From contig JAGGAB010000007.1 of the NCBI GenBank assembly GCA_017889705.1, positions 1 through 64,000 on the forward strand: a stretch of 64,000 nucleotides of DNA. Direction: 5' to 3'. Positions within the stretch are counted from its first letter, which is position 1; each line of letters begins with the position of its first letter. Below are positions 8,969-17,554 of this stretch, in pieces. The position numbers were made by a program, and so were the translations under genes. The notes under the pieces are model-generated. The model did not search any database and had not been told where the DNA came from. It worked only from the letters and a program-made list of their open reading frames with translations. This stretch comes from Bacillota bacterium (lineage in GTDB: Bacteria; Bacillota; Negativicutes; Sporomusales; Sporomusaceae).

Positions 8969-10405
8969 ATGAATAAAAGTATAATTGCTAATGTTATGCC
9001 GGAAGAAACCCGTGTGGCCCTTTTAGAAAATGGCCAGCTTATGGAGTTTTCGGTGGAACGTAGTGAGAGTGGACATTTGGTTGGCAACATTTATAAAGGC
9101 AAAGTTAAAAATGTTTTGCCAGGAATGCAAGCGGCTTTTGTTGATATCGGGCGCGAAAAAAATGCCTTCTTGTATATGGGGGATACCGGCAGACAGGCAT
9201 CTGCCAGGTATTTGACAGTTGGGCAAGACGTATTACTGCAGATTGCCAAAGATGCAATGGGTGATAAAGGACCGCGCGCTACACTGAGCCTGACCTTGCC
9301 AGGTCGGTACATTGTTTTGATGCCGACTGTTGACTATATTGGCATTTCACGTCGCATTGGAGATGAGACCGAACGTGAGCGCTTGCGCCAGATCGCTGAA
9401 AAAATTCGGCCTGCGGGCATGGGGGTTATTGTCAGAACCGTAGCGCTTGGCAAGAGTCAGGATGATTTGCTGCAGGACATGGCGTATCTGGCAAATATGT
9501 GGTCAACACTGAGTGCCAGAACCAAAAGAATTAATGCGCCGGCACTTATTTACAAAGATGCCGATCTTGTGGTGCGAATTGTTCGCGATTATCTCACCCA
9601 TGATGTAAGCGAGTTTATTATTGACAGCCGGGAAGCGTATAACCGGGTTATTGATTTACTGCGTTATATATCGCCCGAATTGATAGACTGTGTTAGTTTG
9701 TATGAGCCGACTGCGCACGAGAGTGATGTGTTTAGCCGGTTTAACCTTGAAACTAGTTTGGAAAGTTTGCGTGACCGGCGGGTCGATTTGAAAAACGGCG
9801 GTTATTTAGTCATTGACCATACAGAAGCACTAACTGTTATAGATGTGAATACCGGTAAATATGTCGGCAACACCAACTTGTCAGAAACTGTGTTTCAGAC
9901 CAATCTGGAGGCTGCTGCTGAAATCGCCAGACAGCTTAGGCTCCGGGATATTGGCGGTATTATTATTATTGATTTTATTGATATGGATAAAGCCGAACAG
10001 CGCTCTGCCGTATTGTCGGCCTTAGAAGCAGCTTTGAAAAATGACCGCACAAAATCCAATGTGCTGGGTATTACCAGTTTGGGTTTGGTAGAAATGACCC
10101 GAAAAAAAGCCAGACAGAACTTAAATGGTATGCTGCATAGCCCTTGTCCCTGCTGTATGGGAAAGGGCCGGATAAAGTCGGCGGAAACGGTAATAATTGA
10201 TATTAAGCGTGAGTTAAGGAATTTAAATAAACGATCCAGGTTTGGCGGAAGTCTGGTGCTGCAGGTACATCCGCAGCTAGCCGGATTTTTGGAGAAGCAG
10301 GGCGAGCTCAAACGGCTGGAACAAGAAACTTCCAGAACGCTTATGGTAGAAGGTGTTGCCACTATGAGCCCGGAGAATTTTGCGCTGTTGTGGAAACCAG
10401 ATTGA
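8969..10405 (+). CDS. rng: Ribonuclease G (RNase E/G family)
   Basis: A 478-residue endoribonuclease acting on single-stranded RNA and on 5' rRNA ends. An S1-like segment lies at about residues 38-120 (GNIYKGKVKNVLPGMQAAFVDIG, here as GNIYKGKV and AAFVDIG). The catalytic metal-binding Asp residues are in IDVNTGKYVG and IIIIDFIDM, and the zinc-link motif C393-P-C-C396 joins two subunits. The length fits RNase G, since no long RNase E scaffold follows. It precedes the L21 operon, a common order in this lineage. RBS AAAGGAAAAAAG lies upstream of the ATG. Confidence 0.93.
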   Translation: MNKSIIANVMPEETRVALLENGQLMEFSVERSESGHLVGNIYKGKVKNVLPGMQAAFVDIGREKNAFLYMGDTGRQASARYLTVGQDVLLQIAKDAMGDKGPRATLSLTLPGRYIVLMPTVDYIGISRRIGDETERERLRQIAEKIRPAGMGVIVRTVALGKSQDDLLQDMAYLANMWSTLSARTKRINAPALIYKDADLVVRIVRDYLTHDVSEFIIDSREAYNRVIDLLRYISPELIDCVSLYEPTAHESDVFSRFNLETSLESLRDRRVDLKNGGYLVIDHTEALTVIDVNTGKYVGNTNLSETVFQTNLEAAAEIARQLRLRDIGGIIIIDFIDMDKAEQRSAVLSALEAALKNDRTKSNVLGITSLGLVEMTRKKARQNLNGMLHSPCPCCMGKGRIKSAETVIIDIKRELRNLNKRSRFGGSLVLQVHPQLAGFLEKQGELKRLEQETSRTLMVEGVATMSPENFALLWKPD

Positions 10406-10430
10406 CAAAGTATTTCCAGTATGATAAAAT
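10402..10430 (+). promoter_or_regulatory. Sigma-A promoter for rplU-prp-rpmA
   Basis: TTGACA (10402-10407), a 17-base spacer and TAAAAT (10425-10430) overlap the end of rng. This is one of the best matches to the consensus in the window. Confidence 0.8.
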
Positions 10431-10436
10431 TTCATG

Positions 10437-10548
10437 ATGTAGGCGATTGTCTACTCTAACCGCACGGAGAGGTTCTTTTAAACAGACAGGCATGTATATG
10501 CTCTACTGTACCGAATCTGGCGAGTCCTAATAGAGGGGGAGGTGCAAG
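10437..10548 (+). ncRNA. Probable L21 (rplU) autoregulatory leader
   Basis: About 110 bases separate the promoter from the rplU start and can fold locally (for example CCGCACGGAGAGG and the AGGCATGTATATGC region). Position and size match the ribosomal L21 leader known in Firmicutes, where L21 represses its own operon. The assignment rests on position, not on a covariance-model match. Confidence 0.5.
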
Positions 10549-10553
10549 TTATA

Positions 10554-10865
10554 ATGTACGCAATTATTGAAACAGGTGGCAAACAGTACCGCGTTACCGA
10601 AGGTGATGTTCTCACTATTGAGAAGCTTGAAGTAGCTGAAGGACAAACTGTTGATTTTGACCGCGTTTTGACTGTTGTAAAAGAAGGCGATGTAGTTATC
10701 GGCAAACCGCTGGTGGCTAACGCGAAAGTTACTGCTGAGGTAGTAGCTCATGGCAAAGGTAAAAAGATTCTGGTTTTCAAATACAAAGCCAAATCCAATT
10801 ATCGTCGTCGTCAAGGTCATCGTCAACCATTCACTAAAGTCCGCATTGAAAAGATTCATGCGTAA
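10554..10865 (+). CDS. rplU: Large-subunit ribosomal protein bL21
   Basis: A 103-residue protein starting at ATG 10554 after AGGGGGAGG; a GTG four codons earlier overlaps the RBS and is rejected. It shows [14 protein letters not shown] at the start, the [15 protein letters not shown] rRNA-binding region and the KVRIEKI end typical of L21. First gene of rplU-prp-rpmA, all encoding products of the large subunit or its maturation. Confidence 0.97.
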   Translation: MYAIIETGGKQYRVTEGDVLTIEKLEVAEGQTVDFDRVLTVVKEGDVVIGKPLVANAKVTAEVVAHGKGKKILVFKYKAKSNYRRRQGHRQPFTKVRIEKIHA

Positions 10866-10874
10866 GAACAAACC

Positions 10875-11195
10875 ATGATTACGGTTACCTTAACACAAGA
10901 AAACAATAAGGCAATTACTGGTTTTGCTGTCAGTGGGCATGCCAAAGCTGGGGCGCATGGTATGGACATAGTTTGTGCCGGCGTATCTGCACTTGTGCAG
11001 TCGGCTATTATGGGAATTGAACGTCATCTTGGACGGGAGATTGACCTTGAGCAAAACAATGATGGGTTAATTATGAACCTCATTGGACAGCCGGACAGTT
11101 TGACAGAAGCAATTCTGGCAACCATGCTGCTGGGCCTAACCGAAATTGCCAAACTATATCCTAAGAGTGTTCGTATAATTGAGCACAGGAGGTGA
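10875..11195 (+). CDS. prp: Ribosomal-processing cysteine protease Prp
   Basis: A 106-residue homologue of YsxB/Prp, the protease that removes the N-terminal extension of L27. The catalytic pair is visible at His22 (SGHAKAG) and Cys34 ([13 protein letters not shown]), the same spacing as in the characterised Staphylococcus aureus enzyme. It lies between rplU and rpmA, and its substrate L27, encoded immediately downstream, carries a matching cleavage site. It should be essential here because the extension would block the peptidyl transferase region. Confidence 0.92.
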   Translation: MITVTLTQENNKAITGFAVSGHAKAGAHGMDIVCAGVSALVQSAIMGIERHLGREIDLEQNNDGLIMNLIGQPDSLTEAILATMLLGLTEIAKLYPKSVRIIEHRR

Positions 11196-11202
11196 AAGCA
11201 AG

Positions 11203-11511
11203 ATGGAAAACTTTAAACTGAATTCTTTTGACTTACAGTTATTCGCTCATAAAAAGGGTGTAGGTAGCACTCGTAACGGTCGCGATAGCGAAGCTAAGCG
11301 CCTAGGCGTTAAACGTCATGCTGGTGAAGTTGTTACCGCTGGCAGTATTTTAGTACGTCAGCGTGGTACCCATTTCCATCCCGGTAATAATGTCGGTATT
11401 GGCAAAGACGACACCTTATTTGCCATGATACCTGGCCAGGTGGCTTTCGAGCGCAAAGGCCGTTATGACCGCCAAATCAGTGTGTATCCTGCAGCTGAAA
11501 AAGCTATCTAA
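11203..11511 (+). CDS. rpmA: Large-subunit ribosomal protein bL27 with cleavable N-terminal extension
   Basis: A 102-residue precursor starting at ATG 11203 behind AGGAGGTGAAAG. Residues 1-14 end in FDLQLF directly before [12 protein letters not shown], the start of mature L27. This matches the Firmicutes extension cut by Prp between Phe and Ala. Mature L27 reaches into the peptidyl transferase centre. The gene ends the operon, with a strong terminator 78 bases downstream. Confidence 0.96.
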   Translation: MENFKLNSFDLQLFAHKKGVGSTRNGRDSEAKRLGVKRHAGEVVTAGSILVRQRGTHFHPGNNVGIGKDDTLFAMIPGQVAFERKGRYDRQISVYPAAEKAI

Positions 11512-11589
11512 TTTGCAAGTCGTTGACAAAAGCAAAAAGCGATAGTAAGCTTGTTTCTAAGAAAGTAAACCTTTCGCTGGGATGAGTCA

Positions 11590-11622
11590 AACCTGCGGCC
11601 CATAAAGCCGCAGGTTTTTTAG
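11590..11622 (+). terminator. Rho-independent terminator after rpmA
   Basis: A perfect 10-bp stem AACCTGCGGC/GCCGCAGGTT is followed by a T6 run. The remaining 180 bases before the Spo0B-like gene are AT-rich with no recognised element. Confidence 0.92.
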
Positions 11623-11800
11623 CATCATGTGGAAAGTCTTTTTAGCGTTATAAGTAAAAAATATACTTTCAACTATTAATTTGTTCATATGGTAACGTAT
11701 TTTTCAAGCAATTTTTACTAATATTTCAAACTCCAACAGGTATTTAGAGCGATGGGGGCGAAAGATATACCATTCTGCAACATATTGGAAGGATGATGGT

Positions 11801-12010
11801 ATGTCAAGTCGAGTCTGTTCTAAAGTTGCAACATGTGTTGATGCAAATAATCTGCTGCGCATCCAGCGGCATGATTTTTTAAATCATCTACAGGTTATTC
11901 ATGCTATGATTCAATTGGGGCGTAGCGAAAAAGCGCTTGAATATATTGAGAAATTAGCGCATGATCCTGAAATGATTTCAAATGTGTTGGCAACATACCA
12001 AAAAGAGTAG
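11801..12010 (+). CDS. Short Spo0B-like phosphotransferase (alpha-hairpin domain only)
   Basis: A 69-residue protein holding the four-helix-bundle half of Spo0B: LLRIQRHDFLNHLQVIHAM with the presumed phospho-acceptor His24, then LGRSEKALEYIEKL. Bacillus Spo0B is about 190 residues with a second, ATPase-like domain, which is absent here. Position between rpmA and obgE is exactly that of spo0B in Bacillus, so orthology is likely. It may relay phosphate toward Spo0A or only dimerise with a sensor kinase; the sequence cannot decide. The start ATG has GGAAGGATG upstream. Confidence 0.72.
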   Translation: MSSRVCSKVATCVDANNLLRIQRHDFLNHLQVIHAMIQLGRSEKALEYIEKLAHDPEMISNVLATYQKE

Positions 12011-12098
12011 CTACAACTAACTTTAAGAGATTTGCAATTTGTAGGCTAAAAATGAGCGCGAAAGCGCATATTACATATAAAAATGCAAGGGGATTGCT

Positions 12099-13370
12099 AT
12101 GTTTATTGACAGAGCTAAAATTACTGTTAAAGCTGGTGGTGGCGGTAATGGTATGTCCGGTTTCCGCCGGGAAAAATATGTTCCTAAGGGCGGACCCAGC
12201 GGTGGCGACGGCGGTCGTGGAGCCAATGTAGTACTGATTGGGGATGCAAATCTTAATACCCTCGTTGATTTTCGCTATAAACGTCTATTTAAGGCCGATA
12301 GTGGTGGCAATGGCCAGATGAAAAATATGCATGGTCAAGGCGCTGATGATCTTCTGATTAAAGTTCCACCAGGCACCATTATTAAAGATGAAGCTACCGG
12401 GCAAGTACTTGGAGATATTACTGAGATTGGTCAAACAATTGTAGTAGCCAAAGGTGGACGTGGTGGACGTGGCAATGCACGTTTTGTTAACAGCGTTCAC
12501 AGAGCGCCGACGTTTGCAGAACTGGGTGAACCAGGGGAGGAACGTTCGTTAGTGCTAGAGCTTAAGCTGCTTGCCGATGTCGGTCTTTTAGGTTATCCTA
12601 GTGTAGGAAAATCAAGTATTTTATCGATGGTATCGGCGGCTAAGCCTGATATTGCGGCTTACCATTTTACTACATTATCACCAGTACTCGGCGTTGTCAG
12701 CATTGGTGAAGGGAATAATTTTGTGTTGGCCGATATTCCCGGACTTATTGAGGGCGCCCATGAGGGGGTTGGCCTTGGGCATGATTTCCTGCGGCATATT
12801 GAACGTACCAAAGTACTTATCCATGTGCTTGATGTGTCAGGCATGGAAGGCCGGGATCCCATTGAGGATTTCCATAAAATTAACAATGAGCTTAAGTTAT
12901 ATAATGAAAAACTGTTCAAAAGACCGCAGATTATTGCTGCCAACAAAATGGATCTGGCAGAAGCGCGGGAAAACTACGAACGGGTAGCTAAGGCTATGAC
13001 TGAATTGGGTCATGAAATTTATCCTATTTCCGCTGCTACCGGTGAGGGCTTAACACCTTTAATGCAGCGGGCAGCTCGGCTCTTGGCGGAATATGTGGAA
13101 GAGCCGGAAGAAATCGAAGAAGCCAAGGTATATGAAGCAAAACCTGAAGATGAGTTTTCTGTCAGTAGAGATGAAGATGGTGCCTTTGTTGTGGAAGGTG
13201 CCGCTATTGAAAAACTGGTGGCCATGACGCGCTTTTATGATGAGGAAGGACTACGCCGTTTTCAGGCTATCTGGCGACGTCTTGGAATTGATGATGAATT
13301 GCGGGCACGCGGCATACAGGAAGGCGATACCGTTCGTATTCGTGATATGGAATTCGAGTTCAGGCCATAG
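12099..13370 (+). CDS. obgE: GTPase ObgE/CgtA
   Basis: A 423-residue GTPase involved in 50S assembly and growth control. The glycine-rich Obg domain occupies residues 1-158. The G domain follows with GYPSVGKSS (G1), DIPGLIEGA (G3) and NKMD (G4). An OCT domain makes up the last 85 residues, including RFYDEEGLRRFQAIWRRLG. A small GCGC-GAAA-GCGC hairpin sits at 12055-12066, just upstream. RBS AAGGGG precedes the ATG. Placement beside spo0B and L27 is typical of Firmicutes. Confidence 0.96.
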   Translation: MFIDRAKITVKAGGGGNGMSGFRREKYVPKGGPSGGDGGRGANVVLIGDANLNTLVDFRYKRLFKADSGGNGQMKNMHGQGADDLLIKVPPGTIIKDEATGQVLGDITEIGQTIVVAKGGRGGRGNARFVNSVHRAPTFAELGEPGEERSLVLELKLLADVGLLGYPSVGKSSILSMVSAAKPDIAAYHFTTLSPVLGVVSIGEGNNFVLADIPGLIEGAHEGVGLGHDFLRHIERTKVLIHVLDVSGMEGRDPIEDFHKINNELKLYNEKLFKRPQIIAANKMDLAEARENYERVAKAMTELGHEIYPISAATGEGLTPLMQRAARLLAEYVEEPEEIEEAKVYEAKPEDEFSVSRDEDGAFVVEGAAIEKLVAMTRFYDEEGLRRFQAIWRRLGIDDELRARGIQEGDTVRIRDMEFEFRP

Positions 13371-13378
13371 GAGGCACT

Positions 13379-13690
13379 ATGTTAGAAACAAATGAAATTA
13401 CATTAACAGGTAAACAGAAACGGTTTTTACGGGCATTGGGTAGTAACCTTGACCCAGTTGTCCAAGTTGGTAAAGGTGGCATAATCGACACTGTTATTGA
13501 GAGCGCCGGTCAAGCGCTCGCTGCCCGGGAACTTATCAAAGTCCGGGTGTTACAAAACAGCCCGGAAGAACCCAAAAACGCGATTGCCGCATTGGCAACA
13601 GCCACTGGTGCCCAGTTAGTTCAGGTGATTGGCCGGAACGGTTTATTATATAAGAAGAACGAGGAAAAATCAAAGATCGAATTGCCTTAA
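13379..13690 (+). CDS. yhbY: YhbY-family RNA-binding protein (CRM domain)
   Basis: A 103-residue CRM-domain protein. LTGKQKRFLRALGSNLDPVVQVGKGG and the GxxG-type loop near VIGRNGLLYKK are the family marks. YhbY associates with pre-50S particles. It starts eight bases after obgE with its RBS (AGGAGG) overlapping the obgE end, so the two are co-translated, in keeping with a joint role in ribosome assembly. Confidence 0.92.
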   Translation: MLETNEITLTGKQKRFLRALGSNLDPVVQVGKGGIIDTVIESAGQALAARELIKVRVLQNSPEEPKNAIAALATATGAQLVQVIGRNGLLYKKNEEKSKIELP

Positions 13691-13709
13691 GTTTGGGGGA
13701 GTTAGTAGT

Positions 13710-14837
13710 ATGCTTACCAGAGAAAATCTTAACAATGCCAGCCGCATTGTCATTAAGGTCGGCACAAGCACATTAACGCATGCCACAGGCAAACTAAATC
13801 TCTTACGTATTGAAAGACTGGCTCGCGAATTGTCTGATTTTGCCAATCAAGGCAAGCAAATTATCCTGGTGAGTTCAGGGGCAGTTGGCGCCGGCATGGA
13901 TCGGCTGGGACTTAAGGAAAAGCCCAAAACTATCCCGGAAAAGCAAGCTGCCGCTGCTGTTGGCCAAGGGATTTTGCTGCATATCTACGAAAAAATGTTT
14001 GGTGAATATGGGCAGATTGTTGCACAGGTTTTATTGACCCGCGCCGATTCGGTTAATCGCAAGCGTTATACCAACTCCCGCAACACACTCATGGCGCTCT
14101 TAAACCAGGGCGTCATTCCCATTATTAATGAAAACGACGCAGTGGCAATTGACGAACTAAAAATTGGCGACAATGATACGCTCTCGGCAATGGTTGCCAG
14201 CATTGTTGATGCGGATTTGCTAATTATTCTTTCTGATATTGAGGGGGTCTACACTGCCAATCCGCAACAGGACAAAAATGCCACACTGATAAGTGAGATT
14301 AGTGAGATTACTCCTGAGGTGGAAGCGCTGGCTGGCGGACCGGGAACTTTGCAGGGGACTGGCGGCATGTATACTAAGATTCAAGCTGCTAAAATTGCCG
14401 TTAACTCAGGGGTGACCATGGTCATTGCCTCTGGCGGCCAGGACGGTATCATTCGTGAAATTATTCAAGGAAACCAAGTGGGGACAATCTTTGTTTCCCG
14501 GGAAAACCGCCTGCAGATTCGCAAACGCTGGCTGGCTTTTGGCGCAGGCGTAAGCGGCAAAGTCATTGTAGATAAAGGCTGTGAACAAGCGCTTGTAAAA
14601 GACGGGTCAAGTCTGTTGGCGGCCGGCATTATAACAGTTGAAGGTGAATTTGAGTTAGGTAATACTATCAGCATTATGAGTGGCTGCGGCCGGGAACTGG
14701 CACGCGGCATTACCAACTATAATGCTGATGATTTACATAAAATCAAAGGTGCCCACACACAGGAAATAACTGCTATATTGGGGTGTAAACCATATGATGA
14801 GGTTGTGCACCGCGATAATTTGGTAGTGCTAATTTGA
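13710..14837 (+). CDS. proB: Glutamate 5-kinase
   Basis: A 375-residue enzyme for the first step of proline synthesis (glutamate plus ATP to glutamyl-5-phosphate). The amino acid kinase domain (IVIKVGTSTLTH, LVSSGAVGAGMDRLG, INENDAVA, GDNDTLSAMVA) spans about residues 8-260, and a PUA domain follows. The start ATG 13710 has GGGGGAG upstream; the longer frame from 13629 overlaps yhbY and is rejected. proA follows directly. No proline T-box is visible. Confidence 0.96.
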   Translation: MLTRENLNNASRIVIKVGTSTLTHATGKLNLLRIERLARELSDFANQGKQIILVSSGAVGAGMDRLGLKEKPKTIPEKQAAAAVGQGILLHIYEKMFGEYGQIVAQVLLTRADSVNRKRYTNSRNTLMALLNQGVIPIINENDAVAIDELKIGDNDTLSAMVASIVDADLLIILSDIEGVYTANPQQDKNATLISEISEITPEVEALAGGPGTLQGTGGMYTKIQAAKIAVNSGVTMVIASGGQDGIIREIIQGNQVGTIFVSRENRLQIRKRWLAFGAGVSGKVIVDKGCEQALVKDGSSLLAAGIITVEGEFELGNTISIMSGCGRELARGITNYNADDLHKIKGAHTQEITAILGCKPYDEVVHRDNLVVLI

Positions 14838-14851
14838 TGGGAGGCTGTGAC

Positions 14852-16108
14852 ATGGATTACGTAACCGAGTTAACAGAAAAAGGTAAGGCTGCCAAACAAG
14901 CTGCCCGGAAACTGGCGACTATGTCAACAGCTCTAAAAAATCAAGCGCTAATGGCTATGGCCGCTGCGCTTGAGGCAAAGCAAGCTGCAATTATTGCCGC
15001 CAATTGCAAGGATATTGAAAGAGCCGAGGCCAACGGGATGCCTAAGCCGCTTGTTGACCGTTTGCTCTTAAATAAAGCAAGAATACAAGGTATGGCTGAA
15101 GGTCTGCGGCAGGTTGCAGCCCTGCCTGATCCCATTGGTGAAACAATCGGCGGATGGCTAAGGCCTAACGGGCTTGCCATAAATAAAATACGTGTGCCGC
15201 TTGGGGTTATTGGCATTATTTACGAAGCACGTCCTAATGTTACGGTAGATGCCGCCGGCTTGTGTCTGAAGGCAGGTAATGCCGTTATTTTGCGTGGCGG
15301 TTCGGAAGCTATCGAGTCTAATAAGGCTGTTACCACAATTATTTCTGAAGCCGCGCAGGCTGTTGGCGTGCCGGCAGGGGCGATTGCGCTTGTTGAGACA
15401 ACAGACAGGCAGGCTGTAACGACGATGCTGAAACTTAATCAGTATTTAGATGTAATTATCCCCCGGGGGGGAGCCGGACTCATCAGAACTGTTGTGGAAA
15501 ATAGCACAGTGCCGGTTATTGAAACCGGCACCGGTGTTTGCCATACTTTTGTTGATGCGACTGCTGATTTGGGAATGGCTCAGGATATTGCCTTCAATGC
15601 CAAGGTTTCCCGTCCGGGAGTATGTAACGCTATGGAAACGCTGCTTGTTCATGAAGTGGTTGCAGCTCAGTTTTTGCCTGATATGCTTGCGCGTTATCAC
15701 CAAGCCGGCGTTGATCTCAGAGGCTGTGAACAAACCCAGAAATATCACAATGCGGTTAAGCCTGCCACAGAAGAAGATTGGGCAGCGGAGTTTCACGATC
15801 TTATTTTGGCAGTGAAAGTAGTACCTGGTTTGGAGGCCGCAATTGAGCATATAGCCGCATATAGCACCAAACATTCGGAGGCCATCATTACCCGCGATTA
15901 TGAAAATGCTAAACGGTTCCAGCAGGAAGTGGACGCGGCTGTTGTCTATGTTAATGCCTCAACCCGGTTTACCGATGGCTTTGAATTTGGTTTTGGCGCA
16001 GAAATCGGCATTAGTACCCAAAAGCTTCATGCCCGCGGACCGATGGGCTTGCCTGAGCTTACCAGCATTAAATATGTTATTAATGGCAATGGACAAATAA
16101 GGAATTAA
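14852..16108 (+). CDS. proA: Glutamate-5-semialdehyde dehydrogenase (gamma-glutamyl phosphate reductase)
   Basis: A 418-residue NADPH-dependent reductase, the second step of proline synthesis. The catalytic Cys lies in KVSRPGVCNAMETLLVH, and RPNVTVDAAGLCLKAGNAVILRGGSEA is the cofactor-side segment (abbreviated here as GNAVILRGGSEA). ATG 14852 follows GGGAGGC. Two earlier in-frame starts overlap proB and lack spacing. The TAA stop overlaps the start of a small membrane protein gene. Confidence 0.96.
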   Translation: MDYVTELTEKGKAAKQAARKLATMSTALKNQALMAMAAALEAKQAAIIAANCKDIERAEANGMPKPLVDRLLLNKARIQGMAEGLRQVAALPDPIGETIGGWLRPNGLAINKIRVPLGVIGIIYEARPNVTVDAAGLCLKAGNAVILRGGSEAIESNKAVTTIISEAAQAVGVPAGAIALVETTDRQAVTTMLKLNQYLDVIIPRGGAGLIRTVVENSTVPVIETGTGVCHTFVDATADLGMAQDIAFNAKVSRPGVCNAMETLLVHEVVAAQFLPDMLARYHQAGVDLRGCEQTQKYHNAVKPATEEDWAAEFHDLILAVKVVPGLEAAIEHIAAYSTKHSEAIITRDYENAKRFQQEVDAAVVYVNASTRFTDGFEFGFGAEIGISTQKLHARGPMGLPELTSIKYVINGNGQIRN

Positions 16109-16272
16109 TGAGTACCAAAAAGCACTGGCGGGGTTACTATTACGCTGTCCGCAATTACTTGAATACCCCCAAAGGGCGGCATGATGTTATTGACTATACC
16201 CGCGCAGCCGTAATTATTTTAGGGATTGCTGTATTACTCAGATGGGTGATTCAGTGGTGGTATACTATGTAA
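16108..16272 (+). CDS. Small single-pass membrane protein of unknown function
   Basis: A 54-residue frame begins with ATG overlapping the proA stop (TAATG) and ends at TAA 16270-16272. A charged, Tyr-rich N-terminus (STKKHWRGYYYAVRNYLNTP) is followed by one membrane segment (AAVIILGIAVLLRWVI) and an aromatic end (QWWYTM). The translational overlap with proA and reasonable codon use support a real gene. No family is recognised. A role in proline metabolism is not implied. Confidence 0.55.
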   Translation: MSTKKHWRGYYYAVRNYLNTPKGRHDVIDYTRAAVIILGIAVLLRWVIQWWYTM

Positions 16273-16278
16273 CTCTTT

Positions 16279-16307
16279 TCACATTGGCTTGTATTTGCTA
16301 TAATAGA
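16279..16307 (+). promoter_or_regulatory. Promoter for nadD
   Basis: TTTTCA, a 17-base spacer and a perfect extended -10 element (TGCTATAAT) end about 45 bases before the nadD ATG. The -35 is weak, but the extended -10 may compensate. Confidence 0.6.
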
Positions 16308-16346
16308 ATTAATTAGAAATTTTTGGATATTTGAAAGGCAGATAGT

Positions 16347-16961
16347 ATGTTACAGGCAAAAACTAAGATAGGGGTTATGGGCGGTACGTTCGATCCTATT
16401 CATGTTGGTCATTTGGTAACCGCTGAAGCTGTCCGAATTGAGTACAATCTTGATAAGGTTTTGTTTATTCCTGCCAGCAACCCGCCACATAAGCAGGATT
16501 CAATGGTTACGCCGGCTATTCACCGGTACATCATGACGGTTATGGCTACTTATTCCAATCCGCATTTTTTTGTATCAGGTATTGAACTTGAGCGGTCAGG
16601 ATTATCGTACACCATTGATACAATAAAAGCGTTAATTGACTGTTATGGCGCCAGTACGGAGTTTTACTTTATTACCGGTGCCGATGCGGTGAAGGATTTA
16701 CCGAGCTGGCAGGAAATTGATCAACTGCTGGATTTATGTTATTTTGTTGCAACTACCCGGCCTGGCTGTATTAGCTATATTGACCAGGTAATTAAACAAT
16801 TTGGAGCTAAAGGCCGCCGCAGTATTCAACGATTGGCGACGCCCGAACTTGAGATATCTTCCACCGATATTCGGGAACGGGTAAGAAAAGGCCGTTCGAT
16901 CAAATATATTGTGCCGGAAAGCGTGGAAGATTATATTTATAAAGAAGGTTTATACCGATAA
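16347..16961 (+). CDS. nadD: Nicotinate-nucleotide adenylyltransferase
   Basis: A 204-residue nucleotidyltransferase making deaminated NAD from NaMN and ATP. GGTFDPIHVGHL (residues 11-22) holds the HxGH motif, and EISSTDIRERVRKGRSIKYIVP near the end holds the ISSTxIR motif (here ISSTDIRERV). Normal length. In many Firmicutes nadD, yqeK and rsfS are neighbours; here an RRM protein and an LCP protein are inserted in that series. Confidence 0.95.
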   Translation: MLQAKTKIGVMGGTFDPIHVGHLVTAEAVRIEYNLDKVLFIPASNPPHKQDSMVTPAIHRYIMTVMATYSNPHFFVSGIELERSGLSYTIDTIKALIDCYGASTEFYFITGADAVKDLPSWQEIDQLLDLCYFVATTRPGCISYIDQVIKQFGAKGRRSIQRLATPELEISSTDIRERVRKGRSIKYIVPESVEDYIYKEGLYR

Positions 16962-17077
16962 CCATTGTTGTTGTGTGCCAAATAAAGGCAATGTCACTCA
17001 GGCATAAATCTTGCATTTTTGCAGATAATGTTAACGTAAAACTTTAAGTATCCTGAGGTGACGGAGGTGATTTTCTT

Positions 17078-17329
17078 TTGGCAAAGACGCTTTATGTAGG
17101 TAATCTGCCATGGAGTACTACAGATACTGTTCTTGCTGACGCTTTTCGGCCGCACGGCGCGGTTATTTCGAGTAGAATCATTACAGATAAAGAAACCGGG
17201 CGTTCCCGGGGATTTGGCTTTGTAGAAGTGGAAGATGATGATGCGGACAAAATAGTTGAGGCCATGAATGGAGCGCAGGTTGCTGGCCGGCAGATTGTTG
17301 TTAATGAAGCTAAACCACGAGAAGCTTAA
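17078..17329 (+). CDS. RRM-domain RNA-binding protein
   Basis: An 83-residue protein consisting of one RNA recognition motif. RNP2 is LYVGNL (residues 4-9) and RNP1 is RGFGFVEV. Bacterial RRM proteins of this size occur in cyanobacteria and scattered anaerobes, with suggested roles in cold response or mRNA handling. The start is TTG at 17078 behind a strong GGAGGTGA. It is monocistronic with its own terminator, so high expression is plausible. Confidence 0.88.
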   Translation: MAKTLYVGNLPWSTTDTVLADAFRPHGAVISSRIITDKETGRSRGFGFVEVEDDDADKIVEAMNGAQVAGRQIVVNEAKPREA

Positions 17330-17376
17330 TCTTGAGTATATAGTAATTTGTTGATTTTTGATATGTATGGTATTTG

Positions 17377-17402
17377 CCTCCTGTTTATAGGAGGTTTTTT
17401 TA
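17377..17402 (+). terminator. Terminator after the RRM gene
   Basis: CCTCCT (17377-17382) pairs with AGGAGG (17389-17394), followed by seven T residues. The next 150 bases before yqeK hold one small hairpin (GCGTG/CACGC near 17440-17455) and no gene. Confidence 0.75.
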
Positions 17403-17554
17403 TTGTTGTGCAGGTGTGGAAAAAAATAACTCTATGTAGAGCGTGGCAAACACGCGCTTTAGCTTGCGACTGATTTGCGCCTGAATTCCTGGAAAAGAGG
17501 GTTTTTGCAGGAAACTGGCGAATTTTAGTATTGGAAAATAGGTGGTGTAGAATT

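Noticed and set aside
13640-13710. Proline T-box ahead of proBA
   Set aside because: No GGTGG T-box sequence or terminator in the short gap after yhbY.
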